Positions 44,847 through 58,500 of a stretch of 64,000 nt of DNA are shown here, one piece after another. The DNA lies in contig OZ025805.1 of the NCBI GenBank assembly GCA_964019425.1, forward strand, positions 844,001 to 908,000, written 5' to 3'. The notes under the pieces were generated by a model. That model saw nothing but the letters and a program-made list of their open reading frames with translations. It was not told the DNA's origin and searched no databases. This DNA is from Flectonema sp. DT1601. Lineage: Eukaryota > Euglenozoa > Diplonemea > Diplonemida > Diplonemidae. The position numbers were made by a program, and so were the translations under genes. Every line of letters begins with the position of its first letter. The stretch's first letter is position 1.

Positions 44847-47800
44847 TTTCTCAAAGGCCGTGTGATTCGTACGGGAATCTGAGAAGCTGCAGAAGAGCAG
44901 TGTGTCCTGATCTTTCTACTCAACAATGTACTTGGATTAGAACTACGAGGGAGTGTAAATGTGTGAAACCTTCTTGTGATGACTTCTCGACTCCAACTAC
45001 TTGTCACACATCTAATTGCCCAGACCAGGATGATCGTCAATGCATCTGGATTAATAACGGATGTACTTGCAACACTGATCCAAGAACCTGTTCGGAAATT
45101 TCAACTCGTGCATCTTGTCAGACATCTCATTGCCCAGACCAGGATGATCGTCAATGCATCTGGATTAATAACGGATGTACTTGCAACACTGATCCAAGAA
45201 CCTGTTCGGAAATTTCAACTCGTGCATCTTGTCAGACATCTCATTGCCCAGACCAGGATGATCGTCAATGCATCTGGATTAATAACGGATGTACTTGCAA
45301 CACTGATCCGAGAACCTGTTCAGAAATTTCAACTCAAGCTTTTTGTCAAAGCTCTAATTGCCCAGACCAAGATGATCGTCAATGCATCTGGATTAATAAC
45401 GGATGTACTTGCAACACTGATCCAAGAACCTGTTCGGAAATTTCAACTCGTGCATCTTGTCAGACATCACATTGCCCAGACCAGGATGATCGTCAATGCA
45501 TCTGGATTAATAACGGATGTACTTGCAACACTGATCCAAGAACCTGTTCGGAAATTTCAACTCGTGCATCTTGTCAGACATCACATTGCCCAGACCAGGA
45601 TGATCGTCAATGCATCTGGATTAATAACGGATGTACTTGCAACACTGATCCGAGAACCTGTTCAGAAATTTCAACTCAAGCTTTTTGTCAAAGCTCTAAT
45701 TGCCCAGACCAAGATGATCGTCAATGCATCTGGATTAATAACGGATGTACTTGCAACACTGATCCAAGAACCTGTTCGGAAATTTCAACTCGTGCATCTT
45801 GTCAGACATCTCATTGCCCAGACCAGGATGATCGTCAATGCATCTGGATTAATAACGGATGTACTTGCAACACTGATCCAAGAACCTGTTCGGAAATTTC
45901 AACTCGTGCATCTTGTCAGACATCTCATTGCCCAGACCAGGATGATCGTCAATGTATCTGGATTAATAACGGATGTACTTGCAACAAGGATCCAAGAACC
46001 TGTTCCGACATCTCAACTCAAGCTGTTTGTCAAAGCTCTAATTGCCCAGACCAGGATGATCGTCAATGCATCTGGATTAATAACGGATGTACTTGCAACA
46101 AGGATCCAAGAACTTGTTCCGACATCTCAACTCAAGCTGTTTGTCAAAGCTCTAATTGCCCAGACCAGGATGATCGTCAATGCATCTGGATTAACAACGG
46201 ATGTACTTGCAACAAGGATCCAAGAACCTGTTCTGACATCTCAACTCAAGCTGTTTGTCAAAGCTCTAATTGCCCAGACCAGGATGATCGTCAATGTATC
46301 TGGATTAATAACGGATGTACTTGCAACAAGGATCCAAGAACCTGTTCTGACATCTCAACTCAAGCTGTTTGTCAAAGCTCTAATTGCCCAGACCAGGATG
46401 ATCGTCAATGTATCTGGATTAACAACGGATGTACTTGCAACAAGGATCCAAGAACCTGTTCTGACATCTCAACTCAAGCTGTTTGTCAAAGCTCTAATTG
46501 CCCAGACCAGGATGATCGTCAATGCATCTGGATTAACAACGGATGTACTTGCAACAAGGATCCAAGAACCTGTTCTGACATCTCAACTCAAGCTGTTTGT
46601 CAAAGCTCTAATTGCCCAGACCAGGATGATCGTCAATGTATCTGGATTAACAACGGATGTACTTGCAACAAGGATCCAAGAACCTGTTCTGACATCTCAA
46701 CTCAAGCTGTTTGTCAAAGCTCTAATTGCCCAGACCAGGATGATCGTCAATGCATCTGGATTAATAACGGATGTACTTGCAACAAGGATCCAAGAACTTG
46801 TTCCGACATCTCAACTCAAGCTGTTTGTCAAAGCTCTAATTGCCCAGACCAGGATGATCGTCAATGCATCTGGATTAATAACGGATGTACTTGCAACAAG
46901 GATCCAAGAACTTGTTCCGACATCTCAACTCAAGCTGTTTGTCAAAGCTCTAATTGCCCAGACCAGGATGATCGTCAATGCATCTGGATTAATAACGGAT
47001 GTACTTGCAACAAGGATCCAAGAACTTGTTCCGACATCTCAACTCAAGCTGTTTGTCAAAGCTCTAATTGCCCAGACCAGGATGATCGTCAATGCATCTG
47101 GATTAATAACGGATGTACTTGCAACAAGGATCCAAGAACCTGTTCTGACATCTCAACTCAAGCTGCTTGTCAAAGCTCTAATTGCCCAGACCAGGATGAT
47201 CGTCAATGCATCTGGATTAATAACGGATGTACTTGCAACAAGGATCCAAGAACTTGTTCCGACATCTCAACTCAAGCTGTTTGTCAAAGCTCTAATTGCC
47301 CAGACCAGGATGATCGTCAATGCATCTGGATTAATAACGGATGTACTTGCAACAAGGATCCAAGAACCTGTTCTGACATCTCAACTCAAGCTGTTTGTCA
47401 AAGCTCTAATTGCCCAGACCAGGATGATCGTCAATGCATCTGGATTAATAACGGATGTACTTGCAACAAGGATCCAAGAACCTGTTCTGACATCTCAACT
47501 CAAGCTGCTTGTCAAAGCTCTAATTGCCCAGACCAGGATGATCGTCAATGCATCTGGATTAATAACGGATGTACTTGCAACAAGGATCCAAGAACTTGTT
47601 CCGACATCTCAACTCAAGCTGTTTGTCAAAGCTCTAATTGCCCAGACCAGGATGATCGTCAATGCATCTGGATTAATAACGGATGTACTTGCAACAAGGA
47701 TCCAAGAACCTGTTCTGACATCTCAACTCAAGCTGTTTGTCAAAGCTCTAATTGCCCAGACCAGGATGATCGTCAATGCATCTGGATTAATAACGGATGT

Positions 47801-50800
47801 ACTTGCAACAAGGATCCAAGAACCTGTTCTGACATCTCAACTCAAGCTGCTTGTCAAAGCTCTAATTGCCCAGACCAGGATGATCGTCAATGCATCTGGA
47901 TTAATAACGGATGTACTTGCAACAAGGATCCAAGAACCTGTTCCGACATCTCAACTCAAGCTGTTTGTCAAAGCTCTAATTGCCCAGACCAGGATGATCG
48001 TCAATGCATCTGGATTAACAACGGATGTACTTGCAACAAGGATCCAAGAACCTGTTCTGACATCTCAACTCAAGCTGTTTGTCAAAGCTCTAATTGCCCA
48101 GACCAGGATGATCGTCAATGCATCTGGATTAATAACGGATGTACTTGCAACAAGGATCCAAGAACCTGTTCCGACATCTCAACTCAAGCTGCTCGTCAAA
48201 GCTCTAATTGCCCAGACCAGGATGATCGTCAATGCATCTGGATTAATAACGGATGTACTTGCAACAAGGATCCAAGAACCTGTTCTGACATCTCAACTCA
48301 AGCTGTTTGTCAAAGCTCTAATTGCCCAGACCAGGATGATCGTCAATGCATCTGGATTAATAACGGATGTACTTGCAACAAGGATCCAAGAACCTGTTCT
48401 GACATCTCAACTCAAGCTGCTTGTCAAAGCTCTAATTGCCCAGACCAGGATGATCGTCAATGCATCTGGATTAATAACGGATGTACTTGCAACGAGGATC
48501 CAAGAACCTGTTCTGACATCTCAACTCAAGCTGCTTGTCAAAGCTCTAATTGCCCAGACCAGGATGATCGTCAATGCATCTGGATTAATAACGGATGTAC
48601 TTGCAACAAGGATCCAAGAACCTGTTCTGACATCTCAACTCAAGCTGTTTGTCAAAGCTCTAATTGCCCAGACCAGGATGATCGTCAATGCATCTGGATT
48701 AATAACGGATGTACTTGCAACAAGGATCCAAGAACCTGTTCTGACATCTCAACTCAAGCTGTTTGTCAAAGCTCTAATTGCCCAGACCAGGATGATCGTC
48801 AATGCATCTGGATTAACAACGGATGTACTTGCAACAAGGATCCAAGAACCTGTTCTGACATCTCAACTCAAGCTGCTTGTCAAAGCTCTAATTGCCCAGA
48901 CCAGGATGATCGTCAATGTATCTGGATTAATAACGGATGTACTTGCAACAAGGATCCAAGAACCTGTTCCGACATCTCAACTCAAGCTGTTTGTCAAAGC
49001 TCTAATTGCCCAGACCAGGATGATCGTCAATGCATCTGGATTAATAACGGATGTACTTGCAACAAGGATCCAAGAACCTGTTCTGACATCTCAACTCAAG
49101 CTGTTTGTCAAAGCTCTAATTGCCCAGACCAGGATGATCGTCAATGCATCTGGATTAATAACGGATGTACTTGCAACAAGGATCCAAGAACCTGTTCTGA
49201 CATCTCAACTCAAGCTGCTTGTCAAAGCTCTAATTGCCCAGACCAGGATGATCGTCAATGCATCTGGATTAACAACGGATGTACTTGCAACAAGGATCCA
49301 AGAACCTGTTCCGACATCTCAACTCAAGCTGTTTGTCAAAGCTCTAATTGCCCAGACCAGGATGATCGTCAATGCATCTGGATTAATAACGGATGTACTT
49401 GCAACAAGGATCCAAGAACCTGTTCCGACATCTCAACTCAAGCTGTTTGTCAAAGCTCTAATTGCCCAGACCAGGATGATCGTCAATGCATCTGGATTAA
49501 TAACGGATGTACTTGCAACAAGGATCCAAGAACCTGTTCTGACATCTCAACTCAAGCTGTTTGTCAAAGCTCTAATTGCCCAGACCAGGATGATCGTCAA
49601 TGCATCTGGATTAACAACGGATGTACTTGCAACAAGGATCCAAGAACCTGTTCTGACATCTCAACTCAAGCTGCTTGTCAAAGCTCTAATTGCCCAGACC
49701 AGGATGATCGTCAATGCATCTGGATTAATAACGGATGTACTTGCAACAAGGATCCAAGAACTTGTTCCGACATCTCAACTCAAGCTGTTTGTCAAAGCTC
49801 TAATTGCCCAGACCAGGATGATCGTCAATGCATCTGGATTAACAACGGATGTACTTGCAACAAGGATCCAAGAACCTGTTCTGACATCTCAACTCAAGCT
49901 GTTTGTCAAAGCTCTAATTGCCCAGACCAGGATGATCGTCAATGCATCTGGATTAATAACGGATGTACTTGCAACAAGGATCCAAGAACTTGTTCTGACA
50001 TCTCAACTCAAGCTGTTTGTCAAAGCTCTAATTGCCCAGACCAGGATGATCGTCAATGCATCTGGATTAATAACGGATGTACTTGCAACAAGGATCCAAG
50101 AACCTGTTCTGACATCTCAACTCAAGCTGTTTGTCAAAGCTCTAATTGCCCAGACCAGGATGATCGTCAATGCATCTGGATTAACAACGGATGTACTTGC
50201 AACAAGGATCCAAGAACCTGTTCTGACATCTCAACTCAAGCTGTTTGTCAAAGCTCTAATTGCCCAGACCAGGATGATCGTCAATGCATCTGGATTAATA
50301 ACGGATGTACTTGCAACAAGGATCCAAGAACTTGTTCTGACATCTCAACTCAAGCTGTTTGTCAAAGCTCTAATTGCCCAGACCAGGATGATCGTCAATG
50401 CATCTGGATTAATAACGGATGTACTTGCAACAAGGATCCAAGAACCTGTTCTGACATCTCAACTCAAGCTGTTTGTCAAAGCTCTAATTGCCCAGACCAG
50501 GATGATCGTCAATGTATCTGGATTAATAACGGATGTACTTGCAACAAGGATCCAAGAACTTGTTCCGACATCTCAACTCAAGCTGTTTGTCAAAGCTCTA
50601 ATTGCCCGGACCAGGATGATCGTCAATGCATCTGGATTAATAACGGATGTACTTGCAACAAGGATCCAAGAACTTGTTCCGACATCTCAACTCAAGCTGT
50701 TTGTCAAAGCTCTAATTGCCCAGACCAGGATGATCGTCAATGCATCTGGATTAACAACGGATGTACTTGCAACAAGGATCCAAGAACCTGTTCTGACATC

Positions 50801-51580
50801 TCAACTCAAGCTGCTTGTCAAAGCTCTAATTGCCCAGACCAGGATGATCGTCAATGCATCTGGATTAATAACGGATGTACTTGCAACAAGGATCCAAGAA
50901 CCTGTTCTGACATCTCAACTCAAGCTGTTTGTCAAAGCTCTAATTGCCCAGACCAGGATGATCGTCAATGCATCTGGATTAACAACGGATGTACTTGCAA
51001 CAAGGATCCAAGAACTTGTTCCGACATCTCAACTCAAGCTGTTTGTCAAAGCTCTAATTGCCCAGACCAGGATGATCGTCAATGCATCTGGATTAATAAC
51101 GGATGTACTTGCAACAAGGATCCAAGAACCTGTTCTGACATCTCAACTCAAGCTGTTTGTCAAAGCTCTAATTGCCCAGACCAGGATGATCGTCAATGCA
51201 TCTGGATTAATAACGGATGTACTTGCAACAAGGATCCAAGAACTTGTTCTGACATCTCAACTCAAGCTGTTTGTCAAAGCTCTAATTGCCCAGACCAGGA
51301 TGATCGTCAATGCATCTGGATTAATAACGGATGTACTTGCAACAAGGATCCAAGAACCTGTTCTGACATCTCAACTCAAACTGTTTGTCAAAGCTCTAAT
51401 TGCCCAGACCAGGATGATCGTCAATGCATCTGGATTAATAACGGATGTACTTGCAACAAGGATCCAAGAACCTGTTCTGACATCTCAACTCAAGCTGTTT
51501 GTCAAAGCTCTAATTGCCCAGACCAGGATGATCGTCGGTGTGTCTGGAGTGAAGTTGGGTGTACTTGCCGATTGATTTAG
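44847..51580 (+). pseudogene. G7: headless B-type repeat gene (57 repeats, no start codon or signal peptide)
   Basis: The frame is open from 44843 to TAG 51578-51580, preceded in frame by TGA (44840-44842). It contains most of the first module, 57 modules and the standard cap, but no ATG anywhere in frame because the modules contain no Met. The first open GTG is at 44900. Proximal promoter, ATG and signal peptide are gone. The first eight repeats are the NTDPRT type with STRASCQTSH or STQAFCQSSN; the rest are NKDPRT type. One module has lost a cysteine (Cys to Arg, 48194-48196). The 6.7-kb frame is otherwise intact, so the deletion is young or conversion from neighbours keeps it open. It is probably silent as a secreted protein but may still donate modules by recombination. 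Confidence 0.82.
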
Positions 51581-52465
51581 TCAGCGGTATATTCTTCGTC
51601 GTTTTAACAAATTATGATTTAAAAAGTATACTCTTGAAGATTGTAAAGTAGATGAAGATGTTTCTCTTTGTATACTTCAATGAGTGTTTCAGATAGTTAT
51701 GCGAAGCTGTTCATGCTATATTTCTGTTGTCTTTATTTTCAAGATATTTTTATTCGCTCAAATGATTTAAGTAGTGATGAATGCACTCTGTAAGGCTTGT
51801 GTTCATGGCTCTTCATTTTACTCTCTCACAGCGGTGTCTTATTGTATTACAGTTAGACTCATGTTTTTACTTACAATTTAGGAATAGTACCTTTTTCCTT
51901 CCCTCTCTGATTTTTTTTGTCGGTAGCTAACAATAGCTTTTTTTAGGGGAGTGAAATACTGCAGTGAGCATTGTAATTGTTTGAGTATCGGTAGCAATGG
52001 AGTGAAGTTAATTCATCCGAAGCTACTGAGTTACCTGCTTATACTTCTCATGTTATACTGCAATGTTGGATACATTCTGACGCATTTTTTCCTCGAGATT
52101 GTCGTTGAACGCTGCTGTCTTTTTTCTCTTTTCCTCTCTCTGTTTAGACTGTTATATGTCTATGAAAGAATTGTTTTAGGTGGAGGAAATTTTGTCGCTG
52201 TGTCTCTCTTGTAGCCAAGCTTGCTACGTTGATTTTGTTAATTTTGAAACTAAGATTAACGAAATCTCGATTCCAATATGAGCAGTGAAAGGTTTAGTTA
52301 TTTAATCATTGTAATTCATTATAACTTAAGTATCATACAAAATATGTTCCGTGGTTTCTGTCCAAATCAACGATCAAATTAGAGGGTGTCGTTGAACACT
52401 GATATTTCTTACTTCGTGATTCTCGCTACTTAATATTACTCTTAATAGTTTATCTAACATCAAAT
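51581..52465 (+). promoter_or_regulatory. 885-bp spacer G7-G8
   Basis: Full length; begins with the ATTCTTCG variant shared by the next two spacers; 49-bp block at 52023-52071. Confidence 0.6.
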
Positions 52466-54676
52466 ATGATATATTCAATCGCTGTTATCCTCACATTGGC
52501 TCTTTCTCAAAGGCCGTGTGATTCGTACGGGAATCTGAGAAGCTGCAGAAGAGCAGTGTGTCCTGATCTTTCTACTCAACAATGTACTTGGATTAGAACT
52601 ACGAGGGAGTGTAAATGTGTGAAACCTTCTTGTGATGACTTCTCGACTCCAACTACTTGTCAAACATCTAATTGCCCAGACCAGGATGATCGTCAATGCA
52701 TCTGGATTAATAACGGATGTACTTGCAACAAGGATCCAAGAACCTGTTCTGACATCTCAACTCAAGCTGTTTGTCAAAGCTCTAATTGCCCAGACCAGGA
52801 TGATCGTCAATGCATCTGGATTAATAACGGATGTACTTGCAACAAGGATCCAAGAAGCTGTTCTGACATCTCAACTCAAGCTGTTTGTCAAAGCTCTAAT
52901 TGCCCAGACCAGGATGATCGTCAATGCATCTGGATTAATAACGGATGTACTTGCAACAAGGATCCTAGAAGCTGTTCTGACATCTCAACTCAAGCTGTTT
53001 GTCAAAGCTCTAATTGCCCAGACCAGGATGATCGTCAATGCATCTGGATTAATAACGGATGTACTTGCAACAAGGATCCAAGAACCTGTTCTGACATCTC
53101 AACTCAAGCTGTTTGTCAAAGCTCTAATTGCCCAGACCAGGATGATCGTCAATGCATCTGGATTAATAACGGATGTACTTGCAACAAGGATCCAAGAACC
53201 TGTTCTGACATCTCAACTCAAGCTGTTTGTCAAAGTTCTAATTGCCCAGACCAGGATGATCGTCAATGCATCTGGATTAATAACGGATGTACTTGCAACA
53301 AGGATCCAAGAACCTGTTCTGACATCTCAACTCAAGCTGTTTGTCAAAGCTCTAATTGCCCAGACCAGGATGATCGTCAATGCATCTGGATTAATAACGG
53401 ATGTACTTGCAACAAGGATCCAAGAACTTGTTCCGACATCTCAACTCAAGCTGCTTGTCAAAGCTCTAATTGCCCAGACCAGGATGATCGTCAATGTATC
53501 TGGATTAATAACGGATGTACTTGCAACAAGGATCCAAGAACCTGTTCTGACATCTCAACTCAAGCTGCTTGTCAAAGCTCTAATTGCCCAGACCAGGATG
53601 ATCGTCAATGCATCTGGATTAATAACGGATGTACTTGCAACAAGGATCCAATAACCTGTTCTGACATCTCAACTCAAGCTGCTTGTCAAAGCTCTAATTG
53701 CCCAGACCAGGATGATCGTCAATGCATCTGGATTAACAACGGATGTACTTGCAACAAGGATCCAAGAACCTGTTCTGACATCTCAACTCAAGCTGCTTGT
53801 CAAAGCTCTAATTGCCCAGACCAGGATGATCGTCAATGCATCTGGATTAATAACGGATGTACTTGCAACAAGGATCCAATAACCTGTTCTGACATCTCAA
53901 CTCAAGCTGCTTGTCAAAGCTCTAATTGCCCAGACCAGGATGATCGTCAATGCATCTGGATTAATAACGGATGTACTTGCAACAAGGATCCAAGAACCTG
54001 TTCTGACATCTCAGCTCAAGCTGTTTGTCAAAGCTCTAATTGCCCAGACCAGGATGATCGTCAATGCATCTGGATTAATAACGGATGTACTTGCAACAAG
54101 GATCCAAGAACCTGTTCCGACATCTCAACTCAAGCTGTTTGTCAAAGCTCTAATTGCCCAGACCAGGATGATCGTCAATGCATCTGGATTAATAACGGAT
54201 GTACTTGCAACAAGGATCCAAGAACCTGTTCCGACATCTCAACTCAAGCTGTTTGTCAAAGCTCTAATTGCCCAGACCAGGATGATCGTCAATGCATCTG
54301 GATTAATAACGGATGTACTTGCAACAAGGATCCAAGAACCTGTTCCGACATCTCAACTCAAGCTGTTTGTCAAAGCTCTAATTGCCCAGACCAGGATGAT
54401 CGTCAATGCATCTGGATTAATAACGGATGTACTTGCAACAAGGATCCAAGAACTTGTTCCGACATCTCAACTCAAGCTGTTTGTCAAAGCTCTAATTGCC
54501 CAGACCAGGATGATCGTCAATGCATCTGGATTAATAACGGATGTACTTGCAACAAGGATCCAAGAACTTGTTCCGACATCTCAACTCAAGCTGTTTGTCA
54601 AAGCTCTAATTGCCCAGACCAGGATGATCGTCGGTGTGTCTGGAGTGAAGTTGGGTGTACTTGCCGATTGATTTAG
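52466..54676 (+). CDS. G8: secreted six-cysteine repeat protein, B type (736 aa, 17 repeats)
   Basis: Signal peptide, first module, 17 modules, cap. It is the closest relative of G6: both have RSCSD modules near the start (one in G6, two here) and ITCSD modules within a QAAC run (one in G6, two here). The two-repeat length difference is explained by duplicating those units. One module reads SDISAQAV. The first module has CQTSN as in G3-G6, not CHTSN. Confidence 0.87.
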   Translation: MIYSIAVILTLALSQRPCDSYGNLRSCRRAVCPDLSTQQCTWIRTTRECKCVKPSCDDFSTPTTCQTSNCPDQDDRQCIWINNGCTCNKDPRTCSDISTQAVCQSSNCPDQDDRQCIWINNGCTCNKDPRSCSDISTQAVCQSSNCPDQDDRQCIWINNGCTCNKDPRSCSDISTQAVCQSSNCPDQDDRQCIWINNGCTCNKDPRTCSDISTQAVCQSSNCPDQDDRQCIWINNGCTCNKDPRTCSDISTQAVCQSSNCPDQDDRQCIWINNGCTCNKDPRTCSDISTQAVCQSSNCPDQDDRQCIWINNGCTCNKDPRTCSDISTQAACQSSNCPDQDDRQCIWINNGCTCNKDPRTCSDISTQAACQSSNCPDQDDRQCIWINNGCTCNKDPITCSDISTQAACQSSNCPDQDDRQCIWINNGCTCNKDPRTCSDISTQAACQSSNCPDQDDRQCIWINNGCTCNKDPITCSDISTQAACQSSNCPDQDDRQCIWINNGCTCNKDPRTCSDISAQAVCQSSNCPDQDDRQCIWINNGCTCNKDPRTCSDISTQAVCQSSNCPDQDDRQCIWINNGCTCNKDPRTCSDISTQAVCQSSNCPDQDDRQCIWINNGCTCNKDPRTCSDISTQAVCQSSNCPDQDDRQCIWINNGCTCNKDPRTCSDISTQAVCQSSNCPDQDDRQCIWINNGCTCNKDPRTCSDISTQAVCQSSNCPDQDDRRCVWSEVGCTCRLI

Positions 54677-55561
54677 TCAGCGGTATATTCTTCGTCGTTT
54701 TAACAAATTATGATTTAAAAAGAATACTCTTGAAGATTGTAAAGTAGATGAAGATGTTTCTCTTTGTATACTTCAATGAGTGTTTCAGGTAGTTATGCGA
54801 AGCTGTTCATGCTATATTTCTGTTGTCTTTATTTTCAAGATATTTTTATTCGCTCAAATGATTTAAGTAGTGATGAATGCACTCTGTAAGGCTTGTGTTC
54901 ATGGCTCTTCATTTTACTCTCTCACAGCGGTGTCTTATTGTATTACATTTAGACTCATGTTTTTACTTACAATTTAGGAATAGTACCTTTTTCCTTCCCT
55001 CTCTGATTTTTTTTGTCGGTAGCTAACAATAGCTTTTTTTAGGGGAGTGAAATACTGCAGTGAGCATTGTAATTGTTTGAGTATCGGTAGCAATGGAGTG
55101 AAGTTAATTCATCCGAAGCTACTGAGTTACCTGCTTATACTTCTCATGTTATACTGCAATGTTGGATACATTCTGACGCATTTTTTCCTCGAGATTGTCG
55201 TTGAACGCTGCTGTCTTTTTTCTCTTTTCCTCTCTCTGTTTAGACTGTTATATGTCTATGAAAGAATTGTTTTAGGTGGAGGAAATTTTGTCGCTGTGTC
55301 TCTCTTGTAGCCAAGCTTGCTACGTTGATTTTGTTAATTTTGAAACTAAGATTAACGAAATCTCGATTCCAATATGAGCAGTGAAAGGTTTAGTTATTTA
55401 ATCATTGTAATTCATTATTACTTAAGTATCATACAAAATATGTTCCGTGGTTTCTGTCCAAATCAACGATCAAATTAGAGGGTGTCGTTGAACACTGATA
55501 TTTCTTACTTCGTGATTCTCGCTACTTAATATTACTCTTAATAGTTTATCTAACATCAAAT
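54677..55561 (+). promoter_or_regulatory. 885-bp spacer G8-G9
   Basis: Near-identical to the others; 49-bp block at 55119-55167; one private change in the ATTATTACTT stretch around 55414. Confidence 0.6.
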
Positions 55562-58500
55562 ATGATATATTCAATCGCTGTTATCCTCACATTGGCTCTT
55601 TCTCAAAGGCCGTGTGATTCGTACGGGAATCTGAGAAGCTGCAGAAGAGCAGTGTGTCGTGATCTTTCTACTCAACAATGTACTTGGATTAGAACTACGA
55701 GGGAGTGTAAATGTGTGAAACCTTCTTGTGATGACTTCTCGACTCCAACTACTTGTCACACATCTAATTGCCCAGACCAGGATGATCGTCAATGCATCTG
55801 GATTAATAACGGATGTACTTGCAACACTGATCCAAGAACCTGTTCGGAAATTTCAACTCGTGCATCTTGTCAGACATCACATTGCCCAGACCAGGATGAT
55901 CGTCAATGCATCTGGATTAATAACGGATGTACTTGCAACACTGATCCGAGAACCTGTTCAGAAATTTCAACTCAAGCTTTTTGTCAAAGCTCTAATTGCC
56001 CAGACCAAGATGATCGTCAATGCATCTGGATTAATAACGGATGTACTTGCAACACTGATCCAAGAACCTGTTCGGAAATTTCAACTCGTGCATCTTGTCA
56101 GACATCTCATTGCCCAGACCAGGATGATCGTCAATGTATCTGGATTAATAACGGATGTACTTGCAACAAGGATCCAAGAACTTGTTCCGACATCTCAACT
56201 CAAGCTGTTTGTCAAAGCTCTAATTGCCCAGACCAGGATGATCGTCAATGCATCTGGATTAATAACGGATGTACTTGCAACAAGGATCCAAGAACTTGTT
56301 CTGACATCTCAACTCAAGCTGTTTGTCAAAGCTCTAATTGCCCAGACCAGGATGATCGTCAATGCATCTGGATTAATAACGGATGTACTTGCAACAAGGA
56401 TCCAAGAACCTGTTCTGACATCTCAACTCAAACTGTTTGTCAAAGCTCTAATTGCCCAGACCAGGATGATCGTCAATGCATCTGGATTAATAACGGATGT
56501 ACTTGCAACAAGGATCCAAGAACCTGTTCTGACATCTCAACTCAAGCTGTTTGTCAAAGCTCTAATTGCCCAGACCAGGATGATCGTCAATGTATCTGGA
56601 TTAATAACGGATGTACTTGCAACAAGGATCCAAGAACTTGTTCCGACATCTCAACTCAAGCTGTTTGTCAAAGCTCTAATTGCCCAGACCAGGATGATCG
56701 TCAATGCATCTGGATTAATAACGGATGTACTTGCAACAAGGATCCAAGAACTTGTTCCGACATCTCAACTCAAGCTGTTTGTCAAAGCTCTAATTGCCCA
56801 GACCAGGATGATCGTCAATGCATCTGGATTAATAACGGATGTACTTGCAACACTGATCCGAGAACCTGTTCAGAAATTTCAACTCAAGCTTTTTGTCAAA
56901 GCTCTAATTGCCCAGACCAAGATGATCGTCAATGCATCTGGATTAATAACGGATGTACTTGCAACACTGATCCAAGAACCTGTTCGGAAATTTCAACTCG
57001 TGCATCTTGTCAGACATCTCATTGCCCAGACCAGGATGATCGTCAATGTATCTGGATTAATAACGGATGTACTTGCAACAAGGATCCAAGAACCTGTTCC
57101 GACATCTCAACTCAAGCTGTTTGTCAAAGCTCTAATTGCCCAGACCAGGATGATCGTCAATGCATCTGGATTAATAACGGATGTACTTGCAACAAGGATC
57201 CAAGAACTTGTTCCGACATCTCAACTCAAGCTGTTTGTCAAAGCTCTAATTGCCCAGACCAGGATGATCGTCAATGCATCTGGATTAACAACGGATGTAC
57301 TTGCAACAAGGATCCAAGAACCTGTTCTGACATCTCAACTCAAGCTGTTTGTCAAAGCTCTAATTGCCCAGACCAGGATGATCGTCAATGTATCTGGATT
57401 AATAACGGATGTACTTGCAACAAGGATCCAAGAACTTGTTCTGACATCTCAACTCAAGCTGTTTGTCAAAGCTCTAATTGCCCAGACCAGGATGATCGTC
57501 AATGCATCTGGATTAATAACGGATGTACTTGCAACAAGGATCCAAGAACCTGTTCTGACATCTCAACTCAAGCTGTTTGTCAAAGCTCTAATTGCCCAGA
57601 CCAGGATGATCGTCAATGTATCTGGATTAATAACGGATGTACTTGCAACAAGGATCCAAGAACTTGTTCCGACATCTCAACTCAAGCTGTTTGTCAAAGC
57701 TCTAATTGCCCAGACCAGGATGATCGTCAATGCATCTGGATTAATAACGGATGTACTTGCAACAAGGATCCAAGAACTTGTTCCGACATCTCAACTCAAG
57801 CTGTTTGTCAAAGCTCTAATTGCCCAGACCAGGATGATCGTCAATGCATCTGGATTAATAACGGATGTACTTGCAACAAGGATCCAAGAACCTGTTCTGA
57901 CATCTCAACTCAAGCTGCTTGTCAAAGCTCTAATTGCCCAGACCAGGATGATCGTCAATGCATCTGGATTAATAACGGATGTACTTGCAACAAGGATCCA
58001 AGAACTTGTTCCGACATCTCAACTCAAGCTGTTTGTCAAAGCTCTAATTGCCCAGACCAGGATGATCGTCAATGTATCTGGATTAATAACGGATGTACTT
58101 GCAACAAGGATCCAAGAACCTGTTCTGACATCTCAACTCAAGCTGCTTGTCAAAGCTCTAATTGCCCAGACCAGGATGATCGTCAATGCATCTGGATTAA
58201 TAACGGATGTACTTGCAACAAGGATCCAAGAACTTGTTCCGACATCTCAACTCAAGCTGTTTGTCAAAGCTCTAATTGCCCAGACCAGGATGATCGTCAA
58301 TGCATCTGGATTAATAACGGATGTACTTGCAACAAGGATCCAAGAACCTGTTCTGACATCTCAACTCAAGCTGCTTGTCAAAGCTCTAATTGCCCAGACC
58401 AGGATGATCGTCAATGCATCTGGATTAATAACGGATGTACTTGCAACGAGGATCCAAGAACCTGTTCTGACATCTCAACTCAAGCTGCTTGTCAAAGCTC

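Noticed and set aside
44900-51580. Treating G7 as a normal gene starting at GTG 44900
   Set aside because: That codon is the conserved Val31 inside the first module; using it would give a cytoplasmic protein lacking the signal peptide that all other members have.
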